A DNA stretch of 64,000 nucleotides from Gaoshiqia sediminis (GCF_025907915.1 NZ_JAPAAF010000012.1:48879-112878); one strand, 5' to 3'; positions 1-9,926 are shown, counted from the first letter of the stretch. Program-made: numbers and translations. Notes: a model not told the origin generated them from the letters alone.

Positions 1-593
1 TCCGGGTAGCTGGTGAAAATTTCACGTTGATAATCCACACCATCCTGCGTGTACCGAACCCGAACGACGGCCTCATCCAAATCCAACTGGCGATGGTAGT
101 TCTCGAAGCTAGTTGGGTTGCCATGGTCGATCCACAAATCGCCCAACGTTTGGAAACAGCCAAACGGAACTTCGGCTCCATTGCCATGGCCCGATCCGGC
201 TCCTTTGCATACCATCGTTTGATTGGTTAGCTCGGTAGCTTCTTTATATTTGCCCTCAAAAAGTAGCTGCCGAATCTTAGGCAGGGCTGCAGCTGCCGCC
301 GGGTTATCATTGTCTGCCGGACTTCCCGACCACATGCTTTCCTCGTTGAGCTGGATGCGTTCTTTATTGACATCGCCAAAAACCATCACACCCAACGAAC
401 CGTTGCCCAAAGGCAAGGCTTTCAGCCATTCCGGATCATCTTTCCAGCCGCTGGGATCGTCGGCAACTGAAGCATCGGCAGGCTGGTTGTACCACAGTTT
501 GAGATTGGATTGTTTGATGTCATTGGTTGCTGATTGACAGGACCAAAGCAGAAAAATTGCAATTGCGATGAGGTGAGATTGATGGAATTTCAT
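1..593 (-). CDS. Glycoside hydrolase family 95 protein (N-terminal part, cut by the window edge)
   Basis: About 197 residues are visible, beginning at an ATG at 593 and running off the left edge. The first 20 residues form a lipoprotein signal ending in the lipobox LLWSC, so the mature protein should be lipid-anchored. The next stretch matches the GH95 N-terminal beta-sandwich: LKLWYNQPA, then EWLKALPLGNGSLGVMVFG, RIQLNEESMWSG and a following KIRQLLFEGKYKEA helix. GH95 enzymes are exo-acting alpha-L-fucosidases or L-galactosidases; the (alpha/alpha)6 barrel with the catalytic residues lies outside the window, so activity cannot be judged. It is probably the distal enzyme of PUL 1, although a decayed fragment and about 440 bases separate it from the GH97 gene. 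Confidence 0.85.
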   Translation of the reverse strand, partial: MKFHQSHLIAIAIFLLWSCQSATNDIKQSNLKLWYNQPADASVADDPSGWKDDPEWLKALPLGNGSLGVMVFGDVNKERIQLNEESMWSGSPADNDNPAAAAALPKIRQLLFEGKYKEATELTNQTMVCKGAGSGHGNGAEVPFGCFQTLGDLWIDHGNPTSFENYHRQLDLDEAVVRVRYTQDGVDYQREIFTSYP

Positions 594-666
594 ATGATCA
601 TTTATCTTATATGCAAGTAAAGTAAATCTAATTTGCTGTTCTGATCGTTCGTTTTTAATGTCCCGG

Positions 667-994
667 TTAAGAAAACAGGATGCTGTCCTTCGGTTTCGAG
701 GGTTGCTTATCCATGGCTGCCAGTATCCATTGTTCTTTGGAGGCAACAAGATTAATGTCCGGATCGAAGTATCCCTTTTCGCTTTTGTACTGATTTCCAT
801 CAGCTGTGTTAAGACCTTGGCCCTTCGCAATTAATCTGTGTTAAACTTGCACCGCCAACTTCATCAACAATTCCCTTTATCGCGTCATTATCAGTCAATG
901 AGATCAGTTCAATATTCAACAAGTTGTCGGTAGCCAAAGTTGTCACGCTTGTATCGCTGGCTATCCCTTTCCTACCGGCTTCAGTAAATATATC
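667..994 (-). pseudogene. Decayed gene fragment of unknown family between GH97 and GH95
   Basis: The 594-1036 gap has no intact gene, but its minus strand carries protein-like sequence in two frames. The first frame (about 994 to 820) reads TEAGRKGIASDTSVTTLATD and onward and stops at a TAA. The second frame resumes at the same point with GLNTADGNQYKSEKGYFDPD and ends in SILFS at a TAA at 667-669. Both frames have natural-looking composition, and a single-base shift near 818-826 would join them. An in-frame stop also lies just upstream (995-997). I read this as the C-terminal remnant of a lost PUL gene. I do not recognise the family, and chance open frames remain possible. Confidence 0.4.
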
Positions 995-1036
995 TTAGTT
1001 ATCAAAAATAGCTGTCCTTTCATCGTAACATCAAAT

Positions 1037-2953
1037 CTACTGAAGCGTTATTAGGCTTGCCGCAAAACCTCCCCTGCGGAGCAACTTCACATCGACCCGA
1101 CTAGTCTTATCTACTACCAAGTATTTGACAGAAAGAATTTTGTCGTGTATTCCGTCGGCGATTAGTGTAAGTTTATACTTTTGCCCGGCTTTCAGGAAAT
1201 CAAAGCTTATCGTTTGGGTCTTTTCTCTATTCTCTGAATTAATCCCTCCGATATACCATGAGTCGCCCGTTTGGCGGGCAAGCATCACATCACGCCCGGG
1301 AAAACCTCCCAGAAATTTCGTGTCGTCCCATGCAGCAGGCACTTCTTTTAAAAACCACTTTGCGGCATCGGGCAAATTGAAGTAGCCCTCGGGACGGTCG
1401 GCCATGTGTTGAAGCGCTGATTCGAAGAGCACGCTAAGGGCAAGTTCGTGCCCGTACGATGTGATGTGAGGATGCTGCGAATTGGTAAAAGTAACCGGGG
1501 TATAGTCCATTGAACCTACGACATTCCGGGTAAAGGGCATTACTGAGTTATGCTCAGGGGCAGTGGTTGTCAGTTCCGGGTTATTGTTGTACCATTCGGC
1601 ACCGCGAACGCCTTCGTAGGTCATCAGGTGCGGGTAAGTACGCGCCCAACCGCGTGGTACCAGGCATCCATGAAAATAAACCAACAATTCGAATTTGGCA
1701 GCATCTTCAAGAATATCGAGGTAATAATCAATCATGTATTGTTTTTCACTGAGAAAAAAGTCAACTTTTATTCCTGCAAATCCCTTCTCATGCAACCAAG
1801 CAAACTCTTTCATTCTATTCTCGTGGGTTTTCATCCGATCGACTGGAGTTGCCGTAATCCACTTATCCATACCGGAATTGTACCATATTAAAGGTTTAAC
1901 ACCTTTTGAAAGGGCATATTTTGCTGCGTCTTCAACGTTGCCTCCATTGGCCATTACATCCCACTCCCAGTCGAATAAAGTGTATGGCCAGTCCATAGCG
2001 GCAGCCAAATCGGTAAACTCACAAACGGTTTTAAAATCGCGGGTGCCATGATTGTCTGACCAATAGTTCCAAGACACCTTGCCCGGCTGGATCCAATCGG
2101 TATCATCTAAAACCGAAGGGCTGGAAATATCGTCCACCAATGTCGATTCAACAATATCGGATAAGCCGCCAACAATGATGACACGCCACGGCGATTTCCA
2201 GGGAAGCTTAATGGTTGGCAAGGCCTCTCCTTCGCCTTCGTGAGGATAAGGAAGGCTTACCTTGTATGAAGATTGGTCGTCAAGATTGCTGAGCTTTGTT
2301 GCACAATAGTCTCTGTCCACATCGGCCTCATGCACAAGATACCAACAAGCATTATTGCCAACATGGAAAAGCGCGGGGTAACTCCAGTTTTGTTTCGCCT
2401 GGTCATCTTTCATGTGGCTGTACAAGCCTTCGTTCGAAAGATCAAACTTTTGCAGCCAGCGTTCGGTAGTATCGGATATGACATAAGCAGTGAGTTCGTC
2501 CTGAATAGTAAATGCGCCTTCTTTTTCAGGGAATTCATACCGGAATGCAACTCCATCGTTATATGCCCTGACAATAAGGTTCATTTTAGCTTTGCCGGGA
2601 TTTTCGAACGCTACCACCACTTCGTTGGCCTCATTGCTGCATAGGGAGCGTTTACCATGTATTGCGCTATAGTTTTCTTTTATAGTGGTGGGGGTTCCCG
2701 CCTTCAGAAATTTAAGGTCTTTTGAGAAACCCTGATCATTTCTGATCAGTCCCAAATTAATTCGGGGAATAACTTCTGAAAGCAGAGTATCTTTGTGGTA
2801 ACTGACCTTCAAATACCATTCGCCTGTGTTGACCTGCCGGGCATTGAATAGGCTGACACTTATTTTTTGATTTGGGGAAGTAACCGTCAACTTCTGAGAA
2901 ACCGCAGACATCGCGATTAGAAGCAAGAATGCTGTAAATAGTTTTGTTTTCAT
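1037..2953 (-). CDS. Glycoside hydrolase family 97, retaining alpha-galactosidase-like
   Basis: About 638 residues from the chosen ATG at 2953; an upstream ATG at 2977 would add eight residues, but the inner start gives a clean signal peptide (KTKLFTAFLLLIAMSAVSQ) behind an A-rich leader. In order come the GH97 N-terminal beta-sandwich (LTVTSPNQKISVSLF onward), the TIM barrel and a C-terminal beta domain. Numbered from the upstream Met, the barrel shows WNYWSDNHGTRDF (303-315), LFDWEWD (334-340) and IKVDFF (403-408), with Asp406 where retaining GH97 enzymes have their nucleophile, and TYEG with Glu455 as likely acid/base. Inverting SusB-type enzymes have Glu instead of that Asp, so alpha-galactosidase-type chemistry is inferred. 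The protein is probably periplasmic and belongs to PUL 1. Confidence 0.88.
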   Translation of the reverse strand: MKTKLFTAFLLLIAMSAVSQKLTVTSPNQKISVSLFNARQVNTGEWYLKVSYHKDTLLSEVIPRINLGLIRNDQGFSKDLKFLKAGTPTTIKENYSAIHGKRSLCSNEANEVVVAFENPGKAKMNLIVRAYNDGVAFRYEFPEKEGAFTIQDELTAYVISDTTERWLQKFDLSNEGLYSHMKDDQAKQNWSYPALFHVGNNACWYLVHEADVDRDYCATKLSNLDDQSSYKVSLPYPHEGEGEALPTIKLPWKSPWRVIIVGGLSDIVESTLVDDISSPSVLDDTDWIQPGKVSWNYWSDNHGTRDFKTVCEFTDLAAAMDWPYTLFDWEWDVMANGGNVEDAAKYALSKGVKPLIWYNSGMDKWITATPVDRMKTHENRMKEFAWLHEKGFAGIKVDFFLSEKQYMIDYYLDILEDAAKFELLVYFHGCLVPRGWARTYPHLMTYEGVRGAEWYNNNPELTTTAPEHNSVMPFTRNVVGSMDYTPVTFTNSQHPHITSYGHELALSVLFESALQHMADRPEGYFNLPDAAKWFLKEVPAAWDDTKFLGGFPGRDVMLARQTGDSWYIGGINSENREKTQTISFDFLKAGQKYKLTLIADGIHDKILSVKYLVVDKTSRVDVKLLRRGGFAASLITLQ

Positions 2954-3151
2954 TTTATTAGTTGCTAGTGACTGCATTGAACGTCATTTTTTTCATCGCA
3001 AGTTGGACCACACTATACAGGTAACCTCTCCATGTCTCTGATTGTGGTGGCCTTTGCGGATAATATGACAAGAAAGATTTAGCGTTAGATTTCTGTGGTA
3101 AAACAAGAACCGATTTTGCCAGATTTTCATGAGTCTTTGTTTTAATTCTGG

Positions 3152-4831
3152 CTATTTGTTGCTTATTTCGTGTGTTTTCAATTTTCCGGTTAACGTTTCA
3201 GTATTTTGGCCTTCGGTTTCGATGGTTACTTTCACCTGGCTTTCGGTATCCGGCACAAAGTTTTTGTTGTTGACCAACTGAACCATTATCTTTCCAAAAG
3301 GCTCGAGTTCAGGAATCTCCCCGGAAGCAACCATATTGGACTGCCCGTCCAACAGCTGTTCAATCTTAACCGAACTGACTTTGGAGCGTACCTGTCCAAA
3401 ATTTTGAATTTCAACCTGCAATTTACAACCCGCCTCCAGCTTATCAGCAACCGGCAACCGAGCCGACAGAGCGGGCTCATTGTAATTGAGCCACGGCAGC
3501 CGGGCATAGGCAAACAGCAACTGTCCCTGGCTGGTTTTACCTAACAGCTTGGCTACAAAATTATCCTCCGACAGTCCGTTTCCGGCTCCTTCGAATACTA
3601 GAATTAAGTTAACACCTGCTTTTTCGGTTCGAACCAATTTGCTGCCCCGTCCAAAGTTAACTTCCTCGGACGCTCCAAAATGTAACGAGCTTAAATCAAT
3701 ATCCGAATGAGGATCAAATCCTTCTTCAGCCTGAACTTGAAGCCGGATTTCAGGTGTATCCGGACCAATCTTCTCTTTGTTCAGAATGGTGATGAGCTTG
3801 CCAGCCGTTAAAGGGATACTGATATTTTTTGAACTATGCCGATCGTTGGGCTTGTCTTCAAATTTCAAGGTATCAATCACTGCAAAATTTGCCTGTATCG
3901 CCCGGCCGTATTCATCCTGAAGGATTTTAATTCGCTCATATTTAAACCAATCCTCTGTGGTTCCATCCTCGTAGTTGGTAATCCCTGGAATGTAGGCTTC
4001 TCCTGGATCAATTTTCCAGTGAATCCCATCCTTTGAGCGCAAATAATACGCGATCCGGCCATACCAGTCGTTTACAATCATGTGATATTGAATGTTTGTC
4101 TTCCAAATAACTGGATCTTCAAAACGTCCATCAACATCGGGATAAACGCGCTGATCCGTGACCTGATGATACGGAGATATGCCGTCTTTACTGAACCAGA
4201 TTCCGCCACCCCGGCACACCATGATAAACGAACCGTCTTCACGCTTGGCAAAAGACAGGTTGGAAAGCCCCTCTATGATAGGCCGGTCACGGTTGTCAAA
4301 TTCAAATTTGTGATAACTCCAGGGGCTCTCCATACTTTCGGCAATATAATATCCATCAATCACATAAATCACAATCCGGCCATCTTCCAAGCGGAAAGCC
4401 TCCGGATTATGTCCTTTGCCGATAATTGCTTCAACCCGGTATGGGCCAATCGGATGATCGGAACTGGCTTTTACCACGATGGAATTCGGCCATTCACCGT
4501 GCCCTTTGGGAGAATCCTCACGCCAACGGCAAACAAAAAGATGGTAGTTGCCATCCTTTCCTTTCAGCACGTTGCCGCCCCAGTAGGACCATTCGCTATC
4601 CTCAATGCCGTTGTCAATGTATCGGGGAACGACATTCTTGCCTCCCCATCTATCGTCTGTTAACTCTCCAACAACGGGGATTGGGAGAAAGCGATCCATA
4701 AAGCGGCCGCCAAAAACTAAGTTACTCCACTCGGCGGGTCGCTCTGTTTGTTTAAATTGAGCATTGGACTGCCACGACACTCCAACAAGAACAACGAATA
4801 AATAGATTTTTTGAAGTATTTTTCTTTTCAT
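3152..4831 (-). CDS. GH43-like beta-propeller glycosidase
   Basis: About 559 residues from the inner ATG near 4831, chosen because it starts a standard signal peptide (KRKILQKIYLFVVLVGVSWQSNAQ); the longer frame to 4894 lacks one. The first two thirds look like a five-bladed beta-propeller of the GH43/GH117 kind: SEWSYWGGNVLKGKDGNYHLF, then short blades with GHNPEAF, GLSNLSF, GRFEDPVIW and YYLRSKDGIHW. The acidic residues in HNPEAF and FEDP are candidates for catalysis. The last 200 residues form beta-rich accessory domains (HFGASEEVNFGRGSKLV onward). It follows SusD in PUL 1 with about 75 bases between. I cannot place it in a named GH family with confidence; the substrate is unknown. Confidence 0.7.
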   Translation of the reverse strand: MKRKILQKIYLFVVLVGVSWQSNAQFKQTERPAEWSNLVFGGRFMDRFLPIPVVGELTDDRWGGKNVVPRYIDNGIEDSEWSYWGGNVLKGKDGNYHLFVCRWREDSPKGHGEWPNSIVVKASSDHPIGPYRVEAIIGKGHNPEAFRLEDGRIVIYVIDGYYIAESMESPWSYHKFEFDNRDRPIIEGLSNLSFAKREDGSFIMVCRGGGIWFSKDGISPYHQVTDQRVYPDVDGRFEDPVIWKTNIQYHMIVNDWYGRIAYYLRSKDGIHWKIDPGEAYIPGITNYEDGTTEDWFKYERIKILQDEYGRAIQANFAVIDTLKFEDKPNDRHSSKNISIPLTAGKLITILNKEKIGPDTPEIRLQVQAEEGFDPHSDIDLSSLHFGASEEVNFGRGSKLVRTEKAGVNLILVFEGAGNGLSEDNFVAKLLGKTSQGQLLFAYARLPWLNYNEPALSARLPVADKLEAGCKLQVEIQNFGQVRSKVSSVKIEQLLDGQSNMVASGEIPELEPFGKIMVQLVNNKNFVPDTESQVKVTIETEGQNTETLTGKLKTHEISNK

Positions 4832-4905
4832 TTTGATGCTGTTTAAGCCAGATGAAAGAGTAGGAGACGAGAAAGAAATCCTCTCTCGTCCCACTGCTTT
4901 ATTGA

Positions 4906-6456
4906 CTATTGATAATCAGGGTTCTGGATTAGAACTCCTTGACTTTTATCAATTTCGCTTTGGGGCAACGGCCAGTGATAGAACCTGTCCTCCCAGTTAT
5001 ATTCAACCAAACCATCCGTAACATTATTCAAAACATCCCCGGCAATGTGCCATCTTTTTAAGTCGAAATAGCGCAGACCTTCAAAAGCCAATTCAATTCG
5101 GCGTTCATGGCGAATCCGTTCGCGCATTTCTTCTTTACTCAAACCTGCCGGGTAGGGTGGCATATCAACCCGTGCCCTCAGGTCTTCCATTGCCTGATAC
5201 ACAGATGCATCCGGTCCGGCAATTTCATTTTGGGCTTCAGCATACATTAACAGAACCTCTCCTAAACGAAGAACGACGGAGTTCTGTTGGCTAAGTGTTG
5301 AATATCCAATAGGGGTATTTTCCGGGCAAAGGAATTTTTTCAACCCGTAACCTGTTGGCCTGCTGTTGGTAGGAAAATGTATATTCCCATCTCCCCAGTC
5401 AGGGTGGTCGACAAATACCGTTTTATTTAACCGCGGATCCCTATTTTCAAACGGATTATCCTCATCGGTAAGTGGGGACACTCCCCATGGAAGGCCATCG
5501 CTACACTCAAAAGCATCGATGAAACTTTGCAGCGGACTCACAATTATCCAGTCCCCATATATTAAATCGGTGCCATAGGCCGGTACATTATCAGGAGCAA
5601 GGTAGTTCACAGCATAAATGATTTCCTTATTGCCACTTTGCCCTTTATCCTGAAAAAGATCCTCGAAAACGGGGCTTAACTCGTATTTCGGCATAATATC
5701 CAGGCACAGATCCCTTACCTGACCCAAAAGGTTGTTGTCCGGTACCCCGGTTGAGCCGTAAGCTTCATAAATTAACACCCGTGCCTTAAGCGCTTGAGCT
5801 GTCGATTGTGCGACGTGCCCTGTGTTGACGTAGTACGGAACGGTATTCAGGTTAGCAATGGCATAATCCAAATCTGTCAAAACTTGTTCGTAGATCTTAT
5901 CTTCGGACACCTTAGCCTGTAACTGATTTTCAAGAGTTAAAGGTTCAAGAACAAGAGGAACATCGCCGTAGGTGCAATACAATTGGAAATAATAGTAAGC
6001 TCTAAAGAAACGAACTTCTGCCTCAGCAATCTTCTTCTCGGCATCTGACATATCCGAGCCTTCATATTGGCCCAGCTGGCCGAGGAAAATATTGATACGG
6101 GCAATTGCCTGATAACTGAGTGAATATACCACTGATTGATAGCCTCCGGTTGTTGATGTGATATCTCCGGCAACAATATTCTTCGTATTAAAGTAGTTAT
6201 GCTGACCGAAGCTATTGTCAGTCAGATTATCCCAGTTCGGCAAGTGATAAGCCCAAACTCCGCCTGGGTAATTATCCCAGGAAGCACCAGTTGTATTTAT
6301 GCCGTATATGGCTGTCAATGCCATTTCGAAATCTCCTTTTGACTGCCAAAACGTACTGGAAGAAATCTGATCCAAAGGTTGTCTGTCCAGATAATCGCTA
6401 CATCCACCGAAAAAGAGGACTGATATGAAGATGATGAGTATTTTATATCGTTTCAT
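4906..6456 (-). CDS. SusD/RagB family outer-membrane glycan-binding lipoprotein (PUL 1)
   Basis: 516 residues. The lipoprotein signal MKRYKILIIFISVLFFGGC ends at Cys19, followed by the SusD hallmark SDYLDRQPLDQISSSTFW. TPR-like helices follow (AEVRFFRAYYYFQLYCTYGDVPL), then the typical C-terminal motifs VVLRLGEVLLMYAEAQNE, RIRHERRIELAFEGLRYFDL and LPQSEIDKSQG near the end. SusD proteins sit on the cell surface as a lid on the SusC channel and bind oligosaccharides. The gene starts 11 bases after the SusC stop, which fits co-transcription and a SusCD complex. Ligand specificity cannot be read from sequence. Confidence 0.95.
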   Translation of the reverse strand: MKRYKILIIFISVLFFGGCSDYLDRQPLDQISSSTFWQSKGDFEMALTAIYGINTTGASWDNYPGGVWAYHLPNWDNLTDNSFGQHNYFNTKNIVAGDITSTTGGYQSVVYSLSYQAIARINIFLGQLGQYEGSDMSDAEKKIAEAEVRFFRAYYYFQLYCTYGDVPLVLEPLTLENQLQAKVSEDKIYEQVLTDLDYAIANLNTVPYYVNTGHVAQSTAQALKARVLIYEAYGSTGVPDNNLLGQVRDLCLDIMPKYELSPVFEDLFQDKGQSGNKEIIYAVNYLAPDNVPAYGTDLIYGDWIIVSPLQSFIDAFECSDGLPWGVSPLTDEDNPFENRDPRLNKTVFVDHPDWGDGNIHFPTNSRPTGYGLKKFLCPENTPIGYSTLSQQNSVVLRLGEVLLMYAEAQNEIAGPDASVYQAMEDLRARVDMPPYPAGLSKEEMRERIRHERRIELAFEGLRYFDLKRWHIAGDVLNNVTDGLVEYNWEDRFYHWPLPQSEIDKSQGVLIQNPDYQ

Positions 6457-6467
6457 GATTCAAAATT

Positions 6468-9400
6468 TTAAAATTTAACATTCAACCCGAAGGAATAAAT
6501 CTTATTCTGAGGGTAGTTAACAAACGATCCGCTTCCTCCCCGTTCTGGATCCAAACCCGGATAGTCGGTGATAGTAAATAAATTGTCTCCCGAGAAATAA
6601 ATTCGTAATTGTTTCAGTCCAATTTGTTGGGTCAGCTGATTAGGCAGCGTATAACCAACTGTTAAATTTTTCAATCGTAAGTAAGAACCATCCTGAAGGT
6701 ACCATGTCGATCTTCGGCTTATACGTTCCGGAGCGCCCCATCCCCAGTAAATCCGTGGCATCGTGGTTGAAGGATTCTCTTCTGTCCAGCGATTTCTCCA
6801 GTCGGTGGTCGGAGGGGCACCCTGAACAAAGGGTATTGTACCCCAACCATCCACGTAGTATTTCACATTATGGACACCCTGCAATTGGGCTGATAAATCA
6901 AATCCTTTCCACGTGGCACTAAAATTCATAGAATAGTTAAGGGCAGGGTAACGTCCTTTTATAGGAACCCGGTCATCGTTGTCAATTTTTCCGTCTTTGT
7001 TGGCATCTTTAAATTTTAAGTCACCCGGTACTGTAGCATCATTGAACTGTTTGGGAGAATTGGCAATTTCTGTAGTTGACTGGAAAATGCCAATTTGTTC
7101 AAGCATATAGAATGTGTCCCATTCATAGCTTTCTTCTCTCAGGTAATATCCACTGATTTCCCGTGCGCCAAAATCAACCAGCTTATTTTTGTAGTGATCG
7201 GCATTCAAACCAATACGATAGTTTAAACCTGCAAAATATCCACCTTTTAGATGATTCTGATACTGAAGGGTGGCTTCAATACCTGTATTCTCCATCGTTC
7301 CGTTATTAATGGTTGGTGGATTGAGTCCTACTACCCCGGTAACCTGAGAGCCTCTCAATATATCTGTAGTTCGTTTCTTGTACCAATCTAAAGTAAGGCT
7401 TAATCCATTGAAAGCGGTCACGTCCAATCCAAAATCCAGAACACTGGTTGACTCCCAGCGAATCTTTTCATTTGAAAGAGACTGTTGGGCAACCCCTGAG
7501 CCCAAACTTGCATCATCGAAAGAATAGTTGCTGGATAAAGCAAGCATCGATTGATAAGGATATAGACCAATATTCTGGTTTCCTAACTCACCATATGAAC
7601 CACGCAACTTTAGGTTATTTAACCAGGAGGCGTTCAGACTTTTCATAAAATTCTCTTCATTGATCCGCCATCCTGCAGAAAATGAAGGGAAAGTTCCCCA
7701 GCGCGAATCTGATGCAAAGCGAGAGGAACCGTCACGACGGATGTTGGCCTCGAACAAATAGCGATCCTTATAATTGTAATTCAAGCGTCCAAAAAATGAC
7801 ATAAGCGCCCATTCATTCTTTGTTCCGTTGGCTTGTTGGACTGAAGGACTACCGGCATTCAACTGGCGAAGGATATCACTCGGATACTCTTTCCGGTATC
7901 CTCTCAGGTATTGGTAAATGTTATCTTCGATGCTGTAACCTCCCTGTATAAAAAAGTTATGGTCTCCCAATTTCTTTTCAAGACTCAGGTAGGTGTACAG
8001 GTTTTGATACACATTTTGATCATCTTGCACAACTAAACCCGCGCCTCCCACATCAAGCAACGTCATATAATCACCTGTGTGGAAGTTGTACAATGGAACC
8101 TGAGGCCGGAAATCGTCAAATTTACTGAAATCGAGATTTGTAGCTGCCTTGGTGTACCATTTCAGGTTTTTGGTCAGCTCAACATCTAACCAACCCTGCA
8201 AGGTAATAGCATAATCGGTCGTATTTTGAAATACCTTTTCATCTATAATGGCGATCGGGTTTTTGTTGTTGTATTCAAAATCGTAGGCTTTAAATGTATA
8301 TCTGCCACTGCCATCAGGCAAATAAGGCCCATATGTAGGTGGTTGGGCCATGGCTGCAACAAAAGAATCTTGCGAACCTGACCTTGGACCAGAGCGTTCA
8401 CCCTTCTTCACCGACATACTGCCGCCGAATTTGATTTTTTCGTTCACCATAGAGCTTATATTGAACCGGGTATTGAATTTTTCATAATCAAATCCTTTCA
8501 TTACACCCTCTTGGTTCACGTAGCCCAGGGAGATATTGAATTTAGTCGATTTACTTCCTCCGCTGAAAGCTAAGTTATGAGTCTGGGTTGGTGCCGGGCT
8601 AAAGATTAAATCCAACCAATCTGTATTCGGATACAAATTCCTATCTGTAGCATTCCGATAAGCGTCAATCATTTCTTGCGAATACAATGAAGAATTCAGC
8701 CCTGAATTTAAGCGAGCTTCATTGTATAGCTCCATATACTCAGCAGAATTTGTGACAAGGTTATACATCTTTGTTGGTTTATGTATCCCATAATTACCAC
8801 TGTATTCCATGTTGATTTTTCCTTCTTCACCTGTTTTGGTTGTCACCAAAATTACACCGTTAGCGGCCCTGGACCCGTAAATAGATGCCGAAGCCGCATC
8901 TTTCAGGACAGAAACGCTTTCAATGTTATTTGGATTTAAATCAGACAAATCGCCTTGAATCCCATCAATCAGAACTAATGGATCAGAACCGGCACTACTG
9001 AAGGTTCCTGTTCCTCTAATCCTGATCGAGATACCTTCATTGCCAGGCTCGCCCGAATTTTGAGTAATCTGAACACCAGGCATCAACCCCTGTATCATGG
9101 ATGCCGCATTTGTCACCGGCCGTTTTACTATATCCTCACCGCTAACTGAAGCAATGGCACCAGTCAGGTTAACCTTTTTCTGCGTACCGTAACCTACGGC
9201 AACCACTTCTTCCAGACCAATGGTTTCTTCCGTTAGGGTGACACTAATTTCCCGTTTTCCGCCTACCGGGATCTCTTGCGCCTTCATCCCCACAAATGAA
9301 ATCTGCAACACCGCATCTGACGGAACATTACTCAGGTTGTAATTCCCGTCAACATCGGTAATCGTGCCTGCTGTGGTTCCTTTCACCACTACAGTTACCC

Positions 9401-9833
9401 CGGGAAGGGGTTGCCCGGAAGAGTCGGTCACTTTACCACTCACGTTGGCAGGTTGCTGCGATTGATTCATTTTTACTCCGGCACGAAGGATGACTTGCCG
9501 GCCAATAATCTCATAATTAACGTTTTTATCCCGAAAAATCTCATCCATTACGGTTTGGATCGGCGCATTGCTTACGTCGATAGAAACTTTTGAATTTACA
9601 TCTATCTCTTCGTTAAAAAAGAAGCGGAATTCGCTTTTGTCTTCAATTTCACGAAGCACGGTAACGATCTTTTCATTTTGGTACTCCAGGCTGAGCTTGG
9701 TGTTCTGGGAGTACAAGTCGGCAGCTAAACTGCTGAAAACCGTAAGCATGATTAGTAACAGGGTCAGTTTCATACGTCTTAGGTTTTGATAAAGAAATGG
9801 CCTGATGCCATTACTACATCGTTTTTTTTCCAT
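6468..9833 (-). CDS. SusC/RagA TonB-dependent transporter with STN signalling domain (PUL 1)
   Basis: 1121 residues. The long basic leader before MKLTLLLIMLTVFSSLA is usual for this group, so the full start is kept. Domain order: secretin/TonB N-terminal STN domain (about 45-115, LSLEYQNEKIVTVLREIEDK), carboxypeptidase-D-like repeat (about 130-215, GKVTDSSGQPLPGVTVVVKG), plug (VVAVGYGTQKKVNLTGAI to DAASASIYGSRAANGVILVTTK) and a 22-strand-type barrel ending in KIYSFGLNVKF with a C-terminal aromatic. It imports oligosaccharides across the outer membrane using TonB energy. The STN domain should contact the FecR protein encoded just upstream, so the receptor probably reports ligand to the ECF sigma factor. 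A hairpin separates it from fecR. Confidence 0.96.
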   Translation of the reverse strand: MEKKRCSNGIRPFLYQNLRRMKLTLLLIMLTVFSSLAADLYSQNTKLSLEYQNEKIVTVLREIEDKSEFRFFFNEEIDVNSKVSIDVSNAPIQTVMDEIFRDKNVNYEIIGRQVILRAGVKMNQSQQPANVSGKVTDSSGQPLPGVTVVVKGTTAGTITDVDGNYNLSNVPSDAVLQISFVGMKAQEIPVGGKREISVTLTEETIGLEEVVAVGYGTQKKVNLTGAIASVSGEDIVKRPVTNAASMIQGLMPGVQITQNSGEPGNEGISIRIRGTGTFSSAGSDPLVLIDGIQGDLSDLNPNNIESVSVLKDAASASIYGSRAANGVILVTTKTGEEGKINMEYSGNYGIHKPTKMYNLVTNSAEYMELYNEARLNSGLNSSLYSQEMIDAYRNATDRNLYPNTDWLDLIFSPAPTQTHNLAFSGGSKSTKFNISLGYVNQEGVMKGFDYEKFNTRFNISSMVNEKIKFGGSMSVKKGERSGPRSGSQDSFVAAMAQPPTYGPYLPDGSGRYTFKAYDFEYNNKNPIAIIDEKVFQNTTDYAITLQGWLDVELTKNLKWYTKAATNLDFSKFDDFRPQVPLYNFHTGDYMTLLDVGGAGLVVQDDQNVYQNLYTYLSLEKKLGDHNFFIQGGYSIEDNIYQYLRGYRKEYPSDILRQLNAGSPSVQQANGTKNEWALMSFFGRLNYNYKDRYLFEANIRRDGSSRFASDSRWGTFPSFSAGWRINEENFMKSLNASWLNNLKLRGSYGELGNQNIGLYPYQSMLALSSNYSFDDASLGSGVAQQSLSNEKIRWESTSVLDFGLDVTAFNGLSLTLDWYKKRTTDILRGSQVTGVVGLNPPTINNGTMENTGIEATLQYQNHLKGGYFAGLNYRIGLNADHYKNKLVDFGAREISGYYLREESYEWDTFYMLEQIGIFQSTTEIANSPKQFNDATVPGDLKFKDANKDGKIDNDDRVPIKGRYPALNYSMNFSATWKGFDLSAQLQGVHNVKYYVDGWGTIPFVQGAPPTTDWRNRWTEENPSTTMPRIYWGWGAPERISRRSTWYLQDGSYLRLKNLTVGYTLPNQLTQQIGLKQLRIYFSGDNLFTITDYPGLDPERGGSGSFVNYPQNKIYSFGLNVKF

Positions 9834-9881
9834 AATTTTACAATTTGAAGTGAGTAATTTGATTTGAATCAGGTTATTCGA

Positions 9882-9914
9882 AAAAAGGCAGGATCTCGCA
9901 CATCCTGTCTTTTT
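9882..9914 (-). terminator. Hairpin between fecR and susC (PUL 1)
   Basis: Inverted repeat AAAAAGGCAGGAT / ATCCTGTCTTTTT (one G-U pair) around a seven-base loop. Read on the minus strand it follows the FecR stop by about a dozen bases and ends in a T run, so it should terminate the sigma/anti-sigma transcript before susC. Confidence 0.75.
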
Positions 9915-9926
9915 GTTTCTTGCTGA

